Source of the DNA: Variovorax paradoxus NBRC 15149
GTDB lineage: Bacteria > Pseudomonadota > Gammaproteobacteria > Burkholderiales > Burkholderiaceae_C
DNA length: 64,000 bases
Assembly (NCBI RefSeq): GCF_001591365.1
Contig: NZ_BCUT01000005.1
Span: 186,001-250,000 of the forward strand
Reading direction: 5' to 3'
Numbering within the stretch: the first letter of the stretch is position 1; the number at the start of each line of letters is the position of its first letter. Both the position numbers and the translations under genes were made by a program. This document shows positions 25,931 to 33,790 of the stretch, piece by piece. Under the pieces are notes generated by a model, which saw only the letters and a program-made list of their open reading frames with translations, made no database searches and was not told the origin of the DNA.

Positions 25931-27781
25931 CTACGCGTCCGCCTCTTCCTTTTCCTCGATCAGGTCCCAGTCGAGGCCCGAGCGGCGCTGCCGTTCCTCG
26001 CGTTCGCGCGCCATCTGTTCCTCGAACTGCTGGCGGCCGGCCTTGCTGGCCGCGATCAGCTGGGCGCGGTCCTTGTAGTGCGGGTACATCTCGTCGCCGA
26101 GCTTGAGGTTCCGGCGGCGAAAGCGCATGGCCGATTCGCGCGCCTCGTGCGCCGGCCAGCCCAGCGCCTCGAGCGCGGTGCGCGCGCTGCGCAGCGACGA
26201 CTCGAACACTTCGCGCTCCACGTCCGTCACGCCGCGGTCGCGCAGCTGGAACAGGTGGTTCACGTTGCGCGCCCGCGCGATGATGCGGGCCTTCGGAAAG
26301 TGCTCCTTCACGAGATCGACGATCTCCAGCGACTGCTCGATGTCGTCCACCGCCACCACGATGGCCTTGGCCGTGCCGGCGCCCGCGGTGCGCAGCAGGT
26401 CCAGCCGCGTCGCGTCGCCGTAGAACACGCGAAAGCCGAACTGGCGCAGGCCCTCCACGGTGTCGGCGTCGTGGTCGAGCACCGTCACGCGCAGGCCCTG
26501 CGATATCAGCATGCGGCCCACGATCTGGCCGTAGCGCCCGAAGCCGCAGATCAGCACCTTGGCGTCCTGCTGCTCTGAAATTTCTTCCAGCTGCGTGCCG
26601 TTGCTGCGGCTGTAGCGCGGCAGCACGAACTTGTCGAGCAGCACCAGCAGGAGCGGCGACAGCAGCATCGACAGCGCCACCGCGCCGATCAGGAGCGAGG
26701 TGGTCTCGGGCGGCAGCACGTCGGGCCCCGCGGCCTGGAACACCACGAACGCGAACTCGCCGCCTTGCGCCAGCAGCAGCGTGAACACCGGCCGCTCCTG
26801 GTAGGCCAGGCCCATGGCCTTGGCCAGCGCGTAGATCACGGCCAGCTTGATGGCCATGAAGCCGACCACCAGCAGCGCCATCAGCCCGGGGCTCGCGATC
26901 AGCACGCCGAAGTTGATCGACATGCCCACGGCAATGAAGAACAGGCCCAGCAGCAGGCCCTTGAAGGGCTCGATGTCGGTCTCGAGCTCGCGCCGGTATT
27001 CGCTCTCGGCCAGCAGCACGCCGGCAAGGAAGGCGCCCAGCGCCATCGACAGGCCCACGAACTGCATCAGCGCGGCGATGGCCACCACCAGGAGCAGCGC
27101 CGCGGCGGTGAAGATCTCGGGCGTGTTGCTGCGCGCGATCCAGCGCAGCAGCGGACGCAGGGCCAGCCGGCCGCCGAGGATGATGCCGGCGATCACGCCG
27201 ACGATCTTCAGGCCCTCGAGCGTGCGGTCCAGCCCGCTGAGCGACTGCTCGGCCGCCGTGGCGCCGGCCAAGAGCGGCAGCAGCGCGAGGATCGGAATGG
27301 CTGCCACGTCCTGGAACAGCAGGATCGAGAAGCCCGCCTGGCCGCTCGGGGTCTTCAGCAGGTTGCGTTCGCCCAGCACCTGCAGCGCGATGGCGGTGGA
27401 AGACAGCGCCAGGCCGAGCGCCGCCACCAGCGCCACCCGCCACGCCACGCCCGCGGCAAAGCCGACGGCAAACAGCACCGCGGCGCAGCTCAGCACCTGC
27501 GCGGTGCCCCAGCCGAAGATCGGCCGGCGCAGGTTCCACAGGCGCTTGGGTTCGAGCTCCAGGCCCACGAGGAACAGCATCAGCACCACGCCGAACTCGG
27601 CGAAATGCAGCACGTCCTCCACGCTGGAGACGAGCCCGAGCCCCCACGGGCCGATCGCGATGCCGGCCACGAGGTAGCCGATGATGGAGCCCAGGCCCAG
27701 CGCCTTGGACAGCGGCACCACCAGCACGGCGGCGCCCAGGTAGATCAGGCTGTTGGTCAGCCAGGCGGGTGCGTGTTCCAT
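25931..27781 (-). CDS. KefB/KefC-type monovalent cation:proton antiporter
   Basis: A 616-residue protein: residues 1-385 form a CPA2 antiporter with about 12 helices (GYLVAGIAIGPWGLGL, LSSTAIALQVL, FQDVAAIPILALLPLL), then an RCK_N domain with the Rossmann loop LICGFGRYGQIVGRML, and a charged, coiled C-terminal tail. Kef systems are K+ efflux systems gated by glutathione adducts and protect against electrophiles. It starts two bases after the stop of a KefF-like gene, the same pairing as in E. coli. Confidence 0.9.
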   Translation of the reverse strand: MEHAPAWLTNSLIYLGAAVLVVPLSKALGLGSIIGYLVAGIAIGPWGLGLVSSVEDVLHFAEFGVVLMLFLVGLELEPKRLWNLRRPIFGWGTAQVLSCAAVLFAVGFAAGVAWRVALVAALGLALSSTAIALQVLGERNLLKTPSGQAGFSILLFQDVAAIPILALLPLLAGATAAEQSLSGLDRTLEGLKIVGVIAGIILGGRLALRPLLRWIARSNTPEIFTAAALLLVVAIAALMQFVGLSMALGAFLAGVLLAESEYRRELETDIEPFKGLLLGLFFIAVGMSINFGVLIASPGLMALLVVGFMAIKLAVIYALAKAMGLAYQERPVFTLLLAQGGEFAFVVFQAAGPDVLPPETTSLLIGAVALSMLLSPLLLVLLDKFVLPRYSRSNGTQLEEISEQQDAKVLICGFGRYGQIVGRMLISQGLRVTVLDHDADTVEGLRQFGFRVFYGDATRLDLLRTAGAGTAKAIVVAVDDIEQSLEIVDLVKEHFPKARIIARARNVNHLFQLRDRGVTDVEREVFESSLRSARTALEALGWPAHEARESAMRFRRRNLKLGDEMYPHYKDRAQLIAASKAGRQQFEEQMAREREERQRRSGLDWDLIEEKEEADA

Positions 27782-27783
27782 GC

Positions 27784-28479
27784 TCAGGCCATGCCTTTTT
27801 CGTTGTTCTGTTCATCGTTGGCGGCGGACGCCGCCTCGTCCAGGCCATCGGCTTCGGCCGGGCGGTCGGTTTCGGGCACCGGGCAGGCCACGCAGGCGTC
27901 GAGCTCCTCGAGCTCGGGCCATTGCGGGTAGCTGCCGAGCCGCTGGGCGAACACCTCGACGTGTGCCGCCACCTCGTCCTCCGCGGCGCTGCGCGCGCCG
28001 TGCAAGACCAGCGGCGGCAGGAAGCGCATGCCGCACAGCGCCGCGGTCTGCTCGTAGGGCGGCAGGAAGGCGTCGAAGAAATAGCGGTGGTAGCTCTGGG
28101 GGTGGTAGCTCGCCTCGGGGCTTCCCGTGGTGGCGACCAGCCAGCAGTCCTTGCCCTGCAGGGCCGTGCCGCCGGGGCCGTAGGCCCATCCGTAGCTGAG
28201 CACGTCGTCGAGCCAGAGTTTTTGCAGCGCCGGCATCGAATACCACTGGATCGGGTGCAGCAGCACCACCAGGCGGGCCCTGGCGAGCCGGGCGTGTTCG
28301 GCCTCGACGTCGATCGAGAAGTCCGGGTAGCTGCCGTAGATGTCGTTGACATCGACCCCCGGCACGCCGCGCGCGGCGGCCAGCATGCGCCGGTTCACGC
28401 GCGAGTCGCGCCAGTGCGGATGGGCCGCGAGCACGTAGATGCCGCCGGTGTCGCCGGCGGCCGATGTTGTTGTCGTCAT
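27784..28479 (-). CDS. NAD(P)H-dependent oxidoreductase, KefF/KefG-like
   Basis: A 231-residue flavodoxin-fold protein with YVLAAHPHWRDSRVNRRML, VLLHPIQWYSMPALQKLWLDDVLSYGWAYGPGG and LVATTGSPEASY, which match the KefF/KefG and NQO family. Such proteins bind FMN, reduce quinones and activate the partner Kef channel. The last 35 residues are acidic and not part of the fold. It is directly upstream of the kefC-like gene, so the partnership is well supported. Confidence 0.88.
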   Translation of the reverse strand: MTTTTSAAGDTGGIYVLAAHPHWRDSRVNRRMLAAARGVPGVDVNDIYGSYPDFSIDVEAEHARLARARLVVLLHPIQWYSMPALQKLWLDDVLSYGWAYGPGGTALQGKDCWLVATTGSPEASYHPQSYHRYFFDAFLPPYEQTAALCGMRFLPPLVLHGARSAAEDEVAAHVEVFAQRLGSYPQWPELEELDACVACPVPETDRPAEADGLDEAASAANDEQNNEKGMA

Positions 28480-28571
28480 GCCGCGAACATAGCGCAGGTT
28501 TGGCGCTTGCCGGGGCCGAACGCATCCCGTGTCGCTACGATGCGGAGGTTTCCAGCTCTGGAGGAGATGCT

Positions 28572-29192
28572 ATGCCGGTGGTTCTGGTCGCCAATCCCAA
28601 GGGTGGCGTGGGCAAATCGACGCTCGCAACCAACATTGCGGGCTACTTTGCGAGCCGCGGCCATGCGGTGATGCTGGGCGACGTGGACCGCCAGCAGTCC
28701 TCGCGCCTCTGGCTGGGCCTGCGCCCGCCGCAGGCGCGGGCCATCGCCACCTGGGAAGCCACCGGCGACAGCGCCGTGGTGCGGCCGCCGCGCGGCACCA
28801 CGCATGCGGTGCTCGACACCCCCGCAGGCCTGCACGGCTGGCGCTTCAAGGAGGTGCTGGCGCTGGCCGACCGGGTGATCGTGCCGCTGCAGCCGAGCAT
28901 CTTCGACATCTACGCCACGCGCGACTTCCTCGACCGGCTGAAGGAGCAGCGCCGCGCCGAAAAGACGAAGATCAGCCTCGTGGGCATGCGCGTGAACGCC
29001 CGCACCCTGGCGGCCGACCGGCTGCACGAGTTCATCGCCAGCCTTGGCGTGCCGGTACTGGGCGAGCTGCGCGACACCCAGAACTACGTGCAGCTCGCGG
29101 CGCGCGGGCTCACGCTGTTCGACATCGCGCCGGGCCGGGTGCAGCGCGACCTGGCGCAGTGGCAGCCGATCTGCGACTGGCTCGAAGGCTGA
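28572..29192 (+). CDS. Orphan ParA-family ATPase
   Basis: A 206-residue ParA/MinD-type ATPase with the deviant Walker A NPKGGVGKST at residues 8-17, LGDVDRQQSS and Walker B-like AVLDTPAG. It is at the short end of the family and lacks an N-terminal DNA-binding domain. No parB gene or parS site is near, and the flanks are unrelated (KefF, MaoC), so this is not the chromosome partition system. Related orphans position cell structures or chemosensory arrays. GGAGG precedes the start. Confidence 0.86.
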   Translation: MPVVLVANPKGGVGKSTLATNIAGYFASRGHAVMLGDVDRQQSSRLWLGLRPPQARAIATWEATGDSAVVRPPRGTTHAVLDTPAGLHGWRFKEVLALADRVIVPLQPSIFDIYATRDFLDRLKEQRRAEKTKISLVGMRVNARTLAADRLHEFIASLGVPVLGELRDTQNYVQLAARGLTLFDIAPGRVQRDLAQWQPICDWLEG

Positions 29193-29253
29193 GGATCGCG
29201 GCTGTCGCAAGGCCGACAGCCGCGCCGCCGGCCTTCGCGCCAGAATGCCCCGC

Positions 29254-29715
29254 ATGACCAAAAAGACATTCCAGACGCTTCAGGATCTTGCGGCCTGCGT
29301 CGGCCAGGAAGTTGCCGTGAGCGACTGGATCACCATCACGCAAGCGCAGGTGAACCAGTTCGCCGAGGCCACGGGCGACCACCAGTGGATCCATGTCGAC
29401 GTCGAGCGCGCCAAGGCCGGGCCCTTCGGCGGGCCGATCGCCCATGGCTTCCTCACGCTGTCGCTGCTGCCGCGCTTCTTCGAGGCGGCGCTCGATGTGG
29501 TCGAGTCGCGCATGGGCGTGAACTACGGGCTGAACCGGGTGCGCTTCATGTCGCCGGTGCCGGTGGGCAAGCGGCTGCGCGCGCGCATGAAGCTGCTCAC
29601 GGCGGAGCCGATCGCCGACGACGGCATCCAGATGACCTGGGAAGCCACGATCGAGCTCGAAGGCGCGGCCAAGCCGGCCTGCGTGGCCGAATCGGTGGTG
29701 CGCCGCTACCGCTGA
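29254..29715 (+). CDS. MaoC-family dehydratase ((R)-specific enoyl-CoA hydratase-like)
   Basis: A 153-residue hot-dog fold protein. The hydratase-2 motif FAEATGDHQWIHVDVERAKAGPFGGPIAHGFLTLSL holds the catalytic Asp and His. Such enzymes hydrate enoyl-CoA to the (R)-3-hydroxyacyl-CoA, for polyhydroxyalkanoate or fatty acid metabolism. An in-frame ATG three codons upstream is also possible. It is 61 bases after parA and convergent with trmL. Confidence 0.87.
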   Translation: MTKKTFQTLQDLAACVGQEVAVSDWITITQAQVNQFAEATGDHQWIHVDVERAKAGPFGGPIAHGFLTLSLLPRFFEAALDVVESRMGVNYGLNRVRFMSPVPVGKRLRARMKLLTAEPIADDGIQMTWEATIELEGAAKPACVAESVVRRYR

Positions 29716-29724
29716 GGTCTTTGC

Positions 29725-30186
29725 TCAGCCGAAGCCGTTCTGGCGCCAGGCTTCGAAGACGGTCACCGCCACGGCATTCGAGAGATTCAGGCTGCGCTGT
29801 CCTTCGCGCATCGGCAGCCGCAGGCGCTGCGGTTCGGCAAAGCCCTCGCGTACAGCGGGCGGCAGGCCGCTGGTCTCCGAGCCGAACACCAGCCAGTCGC
29901 CCGGCTGGAAGCGCACGTCGTGCACGGCCCGCGTGCCGCGCGTGGTGAGCGCGAACATGCGCTCGGCGGCCGGCCGCTCGGCCTCGAGCAGCGCCTGCCA
30001 GCCGGCGTGGCGCTTCACTTCGGCGTATTCGTGATAGTCGAGCCCGGCGCGGCGCAGCAGGCGGTCGTCCATCGAGAAACCCAGCGGCTCGACCAGGTGG
30101 AGCGTGCAGCCGGTGTTGGCGGCAAGGCGGATCACGTTGCCCGTGTTCGGCGGGATTTCGGGCTGGACCAGGACGATATGGAACAT
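29725..30186 (-). CDS. trmL: TrmL, tRNA (cytidine/uridine-34-2'-O)-methyltransferase
   Basis: A 153-residue SPOUT enzyme of exact family length. MFHIVLVQPEIPPNTGNVIRL, HLVEPLGFSMDDRLLRRAGLDY, VFGSETSGLPP and LRLPMREGQRSLNLSNAVAV cover the trefoil-knot methyl donor site. It methylates the ribose of the wobble base of certain leucine tRNAs. It follows the comF-type gene by 19 bases on the same strand. Confidence 0.94.
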   Translation of the reverse strand: MFHIVLVQPEIPPNTGNVIRLAANTGCTLHLVEPLGFSMDDRLLRRAGLDYHEYAEVKRHAGWQALLEAERPAAERMFALTTRGTRAVHDVRFQPGDWLVFGSETSGLPPAVREGFAEPQRLRLPMREGQRSLNLSNAVAVTVFEAWRQNGFG

Positions 30187-30205
30187 GCGCCGATTGTCGC
30201 GGTGC

Positions 30206-30922
30206 TCAATGCGGCGGATCGGTGCGCGCGAACACCAGGGCCGTAACGTGCGCCGCGCCCGCCAGCCGCAGCGCCGCGGCGGCCGCGAACAGCGAGGCGC
30301 CGCTGGTCATCACGTCGTCGACCAGCACCACGCGCCGGCCTTGCAGCTCGTGGGCGCGCAAGGGCTCCACCGCGAAGGCGCCGCGCAGGTTGCCAAGGCG
30401 CTCGGCGCGCGCGAGGCCGCTCTGCGCCGGCGTCTCGCGGGTACGCAGCAGCAGCGCCGCGTCGGTCTTGGCGGGCGCGAGCCGGCGCGCCAGTTCGAGC
30501 GCCTGGTTGAAGCCGCGCTCGCGCAGCCGGGCCGGCGCCATCGGCATGGGCAGCACCCGGTCGCATTGCTCCAGCGCCGGCTCCACCCACGGCACGCTGC
30601 GCATCAGCGTGGCGAGCGGCCCGGCCCAGCCGGCCTCGCCGTGGAACTTGAATTGAGCGATGCAATCGGGCCAGGGCCACGCATAGGCGCAGGCTGCAAA
30701 GCAGGCATCGAGCGGCGGCGGATCGCGCATGCATTCGCTGCACCGCGCCACGCCCTCGGGCACCGGCAGGGCGCAGCTGCCGCAGCGCGCGGCCGGCGGC
30801 GCGAAGCGCGCCACGCAGCCATCGCAGATGCGGCGCGAGGGCCATGCGCGGCACACCTCGCACTGGCTGGGCAGCCGTGCGAGCAGAGAGGTCAAAGGCC
30901 GGTCGGCCCAACGGCTGAACAT
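30206..30922 (-). CDS. ComF family phosphoribosyltransferase-like protein
   Basis: A 238-residue ComF protein. The N terminus has a cysteine-rich zinc-binding region (CEVC, CDGC, CGSC, CSEC) and the C terminus a type I phosphoribosyltransferase domain with RGFNQALELAR and the PRPP loop VVLVDDVMTSGAS. ComF relatives act in DNA uptake or recombination. The start was chosen at MFSRWADR, next to the divergent methyltransferase gene; an upstream in-frame start would run into it. Confidence 0.89.
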   Translation of the reverse strand: MFSRWADRPLTSLLARLPSQCEVCRAWPSRRICDGCVARFAPPAARCGSCALPVPEGVARCSECMRDPPPLDACFAACAYAWPWPDCIAQFKFHGEAGWAGPLATLMRSVPWVEPALEQCDRVLPMPMAPARLRERGFNQALELARRLAPAKTDAALLLRTRETPAQSGLARAERLGNLRGAFAVEPLRAHELQGRRVVLVDDVMTSGASLFAAAAALRLAGAAHVTALVFARTDPPH

Positions 30923-30945
30923 GGGCTCAATATACTCACGGCCCC

Positions 30946-31860
30946 ATGGCCACCGACCCCGCAAGAAGACCGCCGACCATCGATCCCACGGCGGCCGCGC
31001 GCTGGAGCCGGCTCGCGCCCGCCGACGGCTCACCCTGGCTGCACGAGGAAATCGGCCGCCGCATGGAAGACCGGCTGCAATGGATCAAGGCGCAGCCACG
31101 CACCTGGGCCGACTGGGCGCCGCTGCGCGGCGGCCTCGAGGCGCACGAGCTGGTGGCCCGGCGCTACCGCGAAGCCGCCTGCTTCGTGATCGAACCCGAA
31201 GCGAACCTGGCCGCCGCGGCCGGCGAGGCGCTGGCCGCGCCCTGGTGGAGCGCGCGACGCTGGCAGGGCAGCAAGCTGCGCTTCGACGCACCGCCCGAAG
31301 ACGGCGTGGACCTGCTCTGGGCCAACATGTCGCTGCACATGGCGGCCGACCCCGAGGCGCTCATCGCGCGCTGGCACCGGCTGGTGGCGACCGACGGCTT
31401 CCTGATGTTCTCGTGCCTGGGCCCCGACACGGTGCGCGAGCTGCGGGCGCTGCATGCCCGGCTTGGCTGGCCGGCCGCGGGCCACGAATACACCGACATG
31501 CACGACTGGGGCGACATGCTGGTGCATGCCGGCTTCGCCGAGCCGGTGATGGACATGGAACGCATCGTGCTCACCTGGGCCACGCCCGAAGCGGCACTGG
31601 CCGAGCTGCGCACGCTCGGGCGCAACCTGCATCCCGCGCGCTTCCCGGCGCTTCGGGGCAAGGCATGGCACCAGGCGCTCAAGCACGCATTGCCCGAACT
31701 GGCGCCGGCGCAGGAGGGCGGCGGGCGCATCGCGCTGACCTTCGAGGTCATCTACGGCCATGCCTTCAAGCCCGCGCCGCGCGTGGCGCTTTCGGCCGAG
31801 AGCGCGGTGTCGCTGCGCGAGATGCGCTCGATGCTGCAGCGCGGTCGGCCCGGCGCCTGA
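30946..31860 (+). CDS. BioC-like methyltransferase homologue with degenerate SAM site
   Basis: A 304-residue protein. The middle part resembles BioC-type class I methyltransferases: DLLWANMSLHMAADPEALIARWHRLVATDGFLMFSCLGPDTVREL, followed by HDWGDMLVHAGFAEPVMDMERI. The expected Gly-rich motif I (like LDLGCGTG) is absent; where it should be I read ELVARRYREAACFVIEPEAN, so SAM binding is in doubt. Either it uses an altered site or it is a non-catalytic relative. Divergent from comF with 23 bases between starts. Confidence 0.75.
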   Translation: MATDPARRPPTIDPTAAARWSRLAPADGSPWLHEEIGRRMEDRLQWIKAQPRTWADWAPLRGGLEAHELVARRYREAACFVIEPEANLAAAAGEALAAPWWSARRWQGSKLRFDAPPEDGVDLLWANMSLHMAADPEALIARWHRLVATDGFLMFSCLGPDTVRELRALHARLGWPAAGHEYTDMHDWGDMLVHAGFAEPVMDMERIVLTWATPEAALAELRTLGRNLHPARFPALRGKAWHQALKHALPELAPAQEGGGRIALTFEVIYGHAFKPAPRVALSAESAVSLREMRSMLQRGRPGA

Positions 31861-31914
31861 GCGGCGCGCCCGGCCCGCTCCCGCATCCGCGACCGGGCGC
31901 CTGTGTCTACCCGC

Positions 31915-31920
31915 TACAAT
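31915..31920 (+). promoter_or_regulatory. Possible -10 element before DUF2244/cox genes
   Basis: TACAAT is the best -10 match in the 168-base region upstream of the DUF2244 gene. No convincing -35 lies 16-18 bases before it, so the call is weak. It could start the transcript that covers DUF2244 and the cox genes. Confidence 0.3.
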
Positions 31921-32028
31921 CCGCCGTTGCGTGAAACTCGCGGGTAGTGTTCCGCGAACGAGGTCTGTCCGATCCTGTGGAGACAAGGGGTCTGGCAGCG
32001 TCGACGCACCGATTTGCTGAACTCGCCC

Positions 32029-32505
32029 GTGTCGAATTCCGTGTTTCGTTTTGCCACCGTTTCAGGCCAGAACATCCACTGGTTCCTGAAGCGCAATTGC
32101 TCGGTGACGCCGAGCCAGCTGGGCTGGCTCTACGCCTCGCTGTGCGTGGTATCGCTCGGTATCGGCGCGGTCTTCTGGATGCTCGGTGCGCCGCTGGTTC
32201 TGCCTTTTGCCTGGCTCGAACTGGCCGCGGTGGGTTTCGCGTTCATGCTGTACGCACGGCACGCAACCGATGGAGAACGGATTGCGCTGCAGGGCGGCCG
32301 GCTGGTGGTGGAACTCGAGAACGGTGGCGACTACGAGCGCACGGAATTTCTGCCGCACCAGGTGCGGATCGAACCGCAGGCCAGCGATCGTTCGCTGATC
32401 GAGGTCTCGGGTCAGGGTCGATCGGTCAGGGTGGGGCGCTATGTACGCCCGGAGTTGCGAGCCGCATTGGCGCGCGAGATTCGCATGGCGTTGCGTGGCG
32501 CCTGA
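32029..32505 (+). CDS. DUF2244 membrane protein upstream of cox operon
   Basis: The protein of about 158 residues has two transmembrane helices (LGWLYASLCVVSLGIGAVFW and LPFAWLELAAVGFAFMLYA) followed by a soluble beta-rich domain (LQGGRLVVELENGG ... VRIEPQASDRSLIEVSG). It matches DUF2244, a family often found beside cytochrome c oxidase genes; its function is unknown. No ATG is in place: this GTG (SNSVFRF) was chosen, but a TTG at 32014 is possible. Confidence 0.78.
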   Translation: MSNSVFRFATVSGQNIHWFLKRNCSVTPSQLGWLYASLCVVSLGIGAVFWMLGAPLVLPFAWLELAAVGFAFMLYARHATDGERIALQGGRLVVELENGGDYERTEFLPHQVRIEPQASDRSLIEVSGQGRSVRVGRYVRPELRAALAREIRMALRGA

Positions 32506-32565
32506 GGGCTCGCGCGGCGCTGCACGGTTGGGTTTGTTGAAAAAAATTGAAGAAACGTGAACACG

Positions 32566-33744
32566 ATGAAGAGCATTTGGCGCAATAAGTACAGGCCGGC
32601 GAATCTGTTGCTGGCGGCCGGCGCGGCTTTCAGCGGCGCGGCGCACGCAGTCAACGATCTGCCCGGCGGCCCCTCGGTGCGCCAGCTGAACCTTCCGCTG
32701 GGCGTCACCAAGATTGCGCAGGAACAGCATTTCCTGCACACGGTGATGATGATCCTGTGCACGGTCATCTTCGTTGCCGTGTTCGCGGTCATGTTCTATT
32801 CGATATGGAAGCACCGCAAGTCGGTCGGCCACAAGGCGGCCAACTTCCATGAATCGGTGGTGGTCGAGGTCATCTGGACCATCGTGCCCTTCATCATCGT
32901 GATCGTGATGGCGCTGCCCGCCACCAAGGTGCTGGTGGCCCAGAAGGACACCACCAACGCCGACCTCACCATCAAGACCACCGGCTACCAGTGGAAGTGG
33001 GGCTACGACTACCTGAACGGCGAAGGCGAGGGCCTGGCCTTCATCTCCACGCTCGACAGCTCGCAGCGCGCCATGTCCGACGCCGGTGCCAAGGGCGCCA
33101 TGCCCGACGACTACCTCTTCAAGGTCGACAACCCGATGGTGGTGCCGGTCCAGAAGAAGGTGCGCATCATCACCACCGCCAACGACGTGATCCACGCGTT
33201 TGCCGTGCCCCAGCTGGGCATCAAGCAGGATGCGGTTCCCGGCTTCGTGCGCGATACCTGGTTCCGCGCCGAGACCGTGGGCGACTACTACGGCCAGTGC
33301 CAGGAACTCTGCGGCAAGGAACACGCCTACATGCCGATCCACGTGAAGGTGGTCTCGGCCGCCGACTACACGGCCTGGGTCGATGGCAAGCGCAAGGAAG
33401 CCGCGGCCAAGCTCGACGATCCGAGCAAGGTCTGGACCCTGCCCGACATGTTGGCGCGCGGCGAGAAGGTCTATGCCGCCAACTGCGCGGCCTGCCACCA
33501 GGCCAACGGCAAGGGCGCCGGCCCGATCAAGCCGCTGGACGCCAGCCCCAAGGTGCTCGACACCGACCACAAGGTGCAGCTCACGGTGCTGCTCAACGGC
33601 CAGAACAATGGCGCGATGCCCTCCTGGAAGCAGCTGAGCGACACCGACCTCGCGGCCGTTGCCACCTACACCAAGAACAGCTGGTCGAACAAGACGGGCC
33701 AGCTGGTGCAGCCGGCCGAAGTTCTGGCCCTGCGCGGCAAGTGA
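32566..33744 (+). CDS. coxB: Cytochrome c oxidase subunit II with fused cytochrome c domain
   Basis: A 392-residue caa3-like subunit II. After a signal peptide (to about residue 28) come two transmembrane helices, the CuA cupredoxin domain with the copper ligands in CQELCGKEHAYM (about 33298-33333) and an aromatic electron-entry patch GYQWKWGYDY, then a C-terminal cytochrome c domain with CAACH (33484-33498) and a Met ligand (GAMPSWKQL). It takes electrons from cytochrome c to subunit I. A GTG start three codons upstream is possible. Confidence 0.95.
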   Translation: MKSIWRNKYRPANLLLAAGAAFSGAAHAVNDLPGGPSVRQLNLPLGVTKIAQEQHFLHTVMMILCTVIFVAVFAVMFYSIWKHRKSVGHKAANFHESVVVEVIWTIVPFIIVIVMALPATKVLVAQKDTTNADLTIKTTGYQWKWGYDYLNGEGEGLAFISTLDSSQRAMSDAGAKGAMPDDYLFKVDNPMVVPVQKKVRIITTANDVIHAFAVPQLGIKQDAVPGFVRDTWFRAETVGDYYGQCQELCGKEHAYMPIHVKVVSAADYTAWVDGKRKEAAAKLDDPSKVWTLPDMLARGEKVYAANCAACHQANGKGAGPIKPLDASPKVLDTDHKVQLTVLLNGQNNGAMPSWKQLSDTDLAAVATYTKNSWSNKTGQLVQPAEVLALRGK

Positions 33745-33790
33745 CCGCGTCCAAGCGCCCCGCGACGAAGAAATTGCAAGGAACAACGAA

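Noticed and set aside
31861..32028. Possible tRNA or small RNA before DUF2244
   Set aside because: A short CGCGG/CCGCG stem is present, but no cloverleaf and no T-run terminator.
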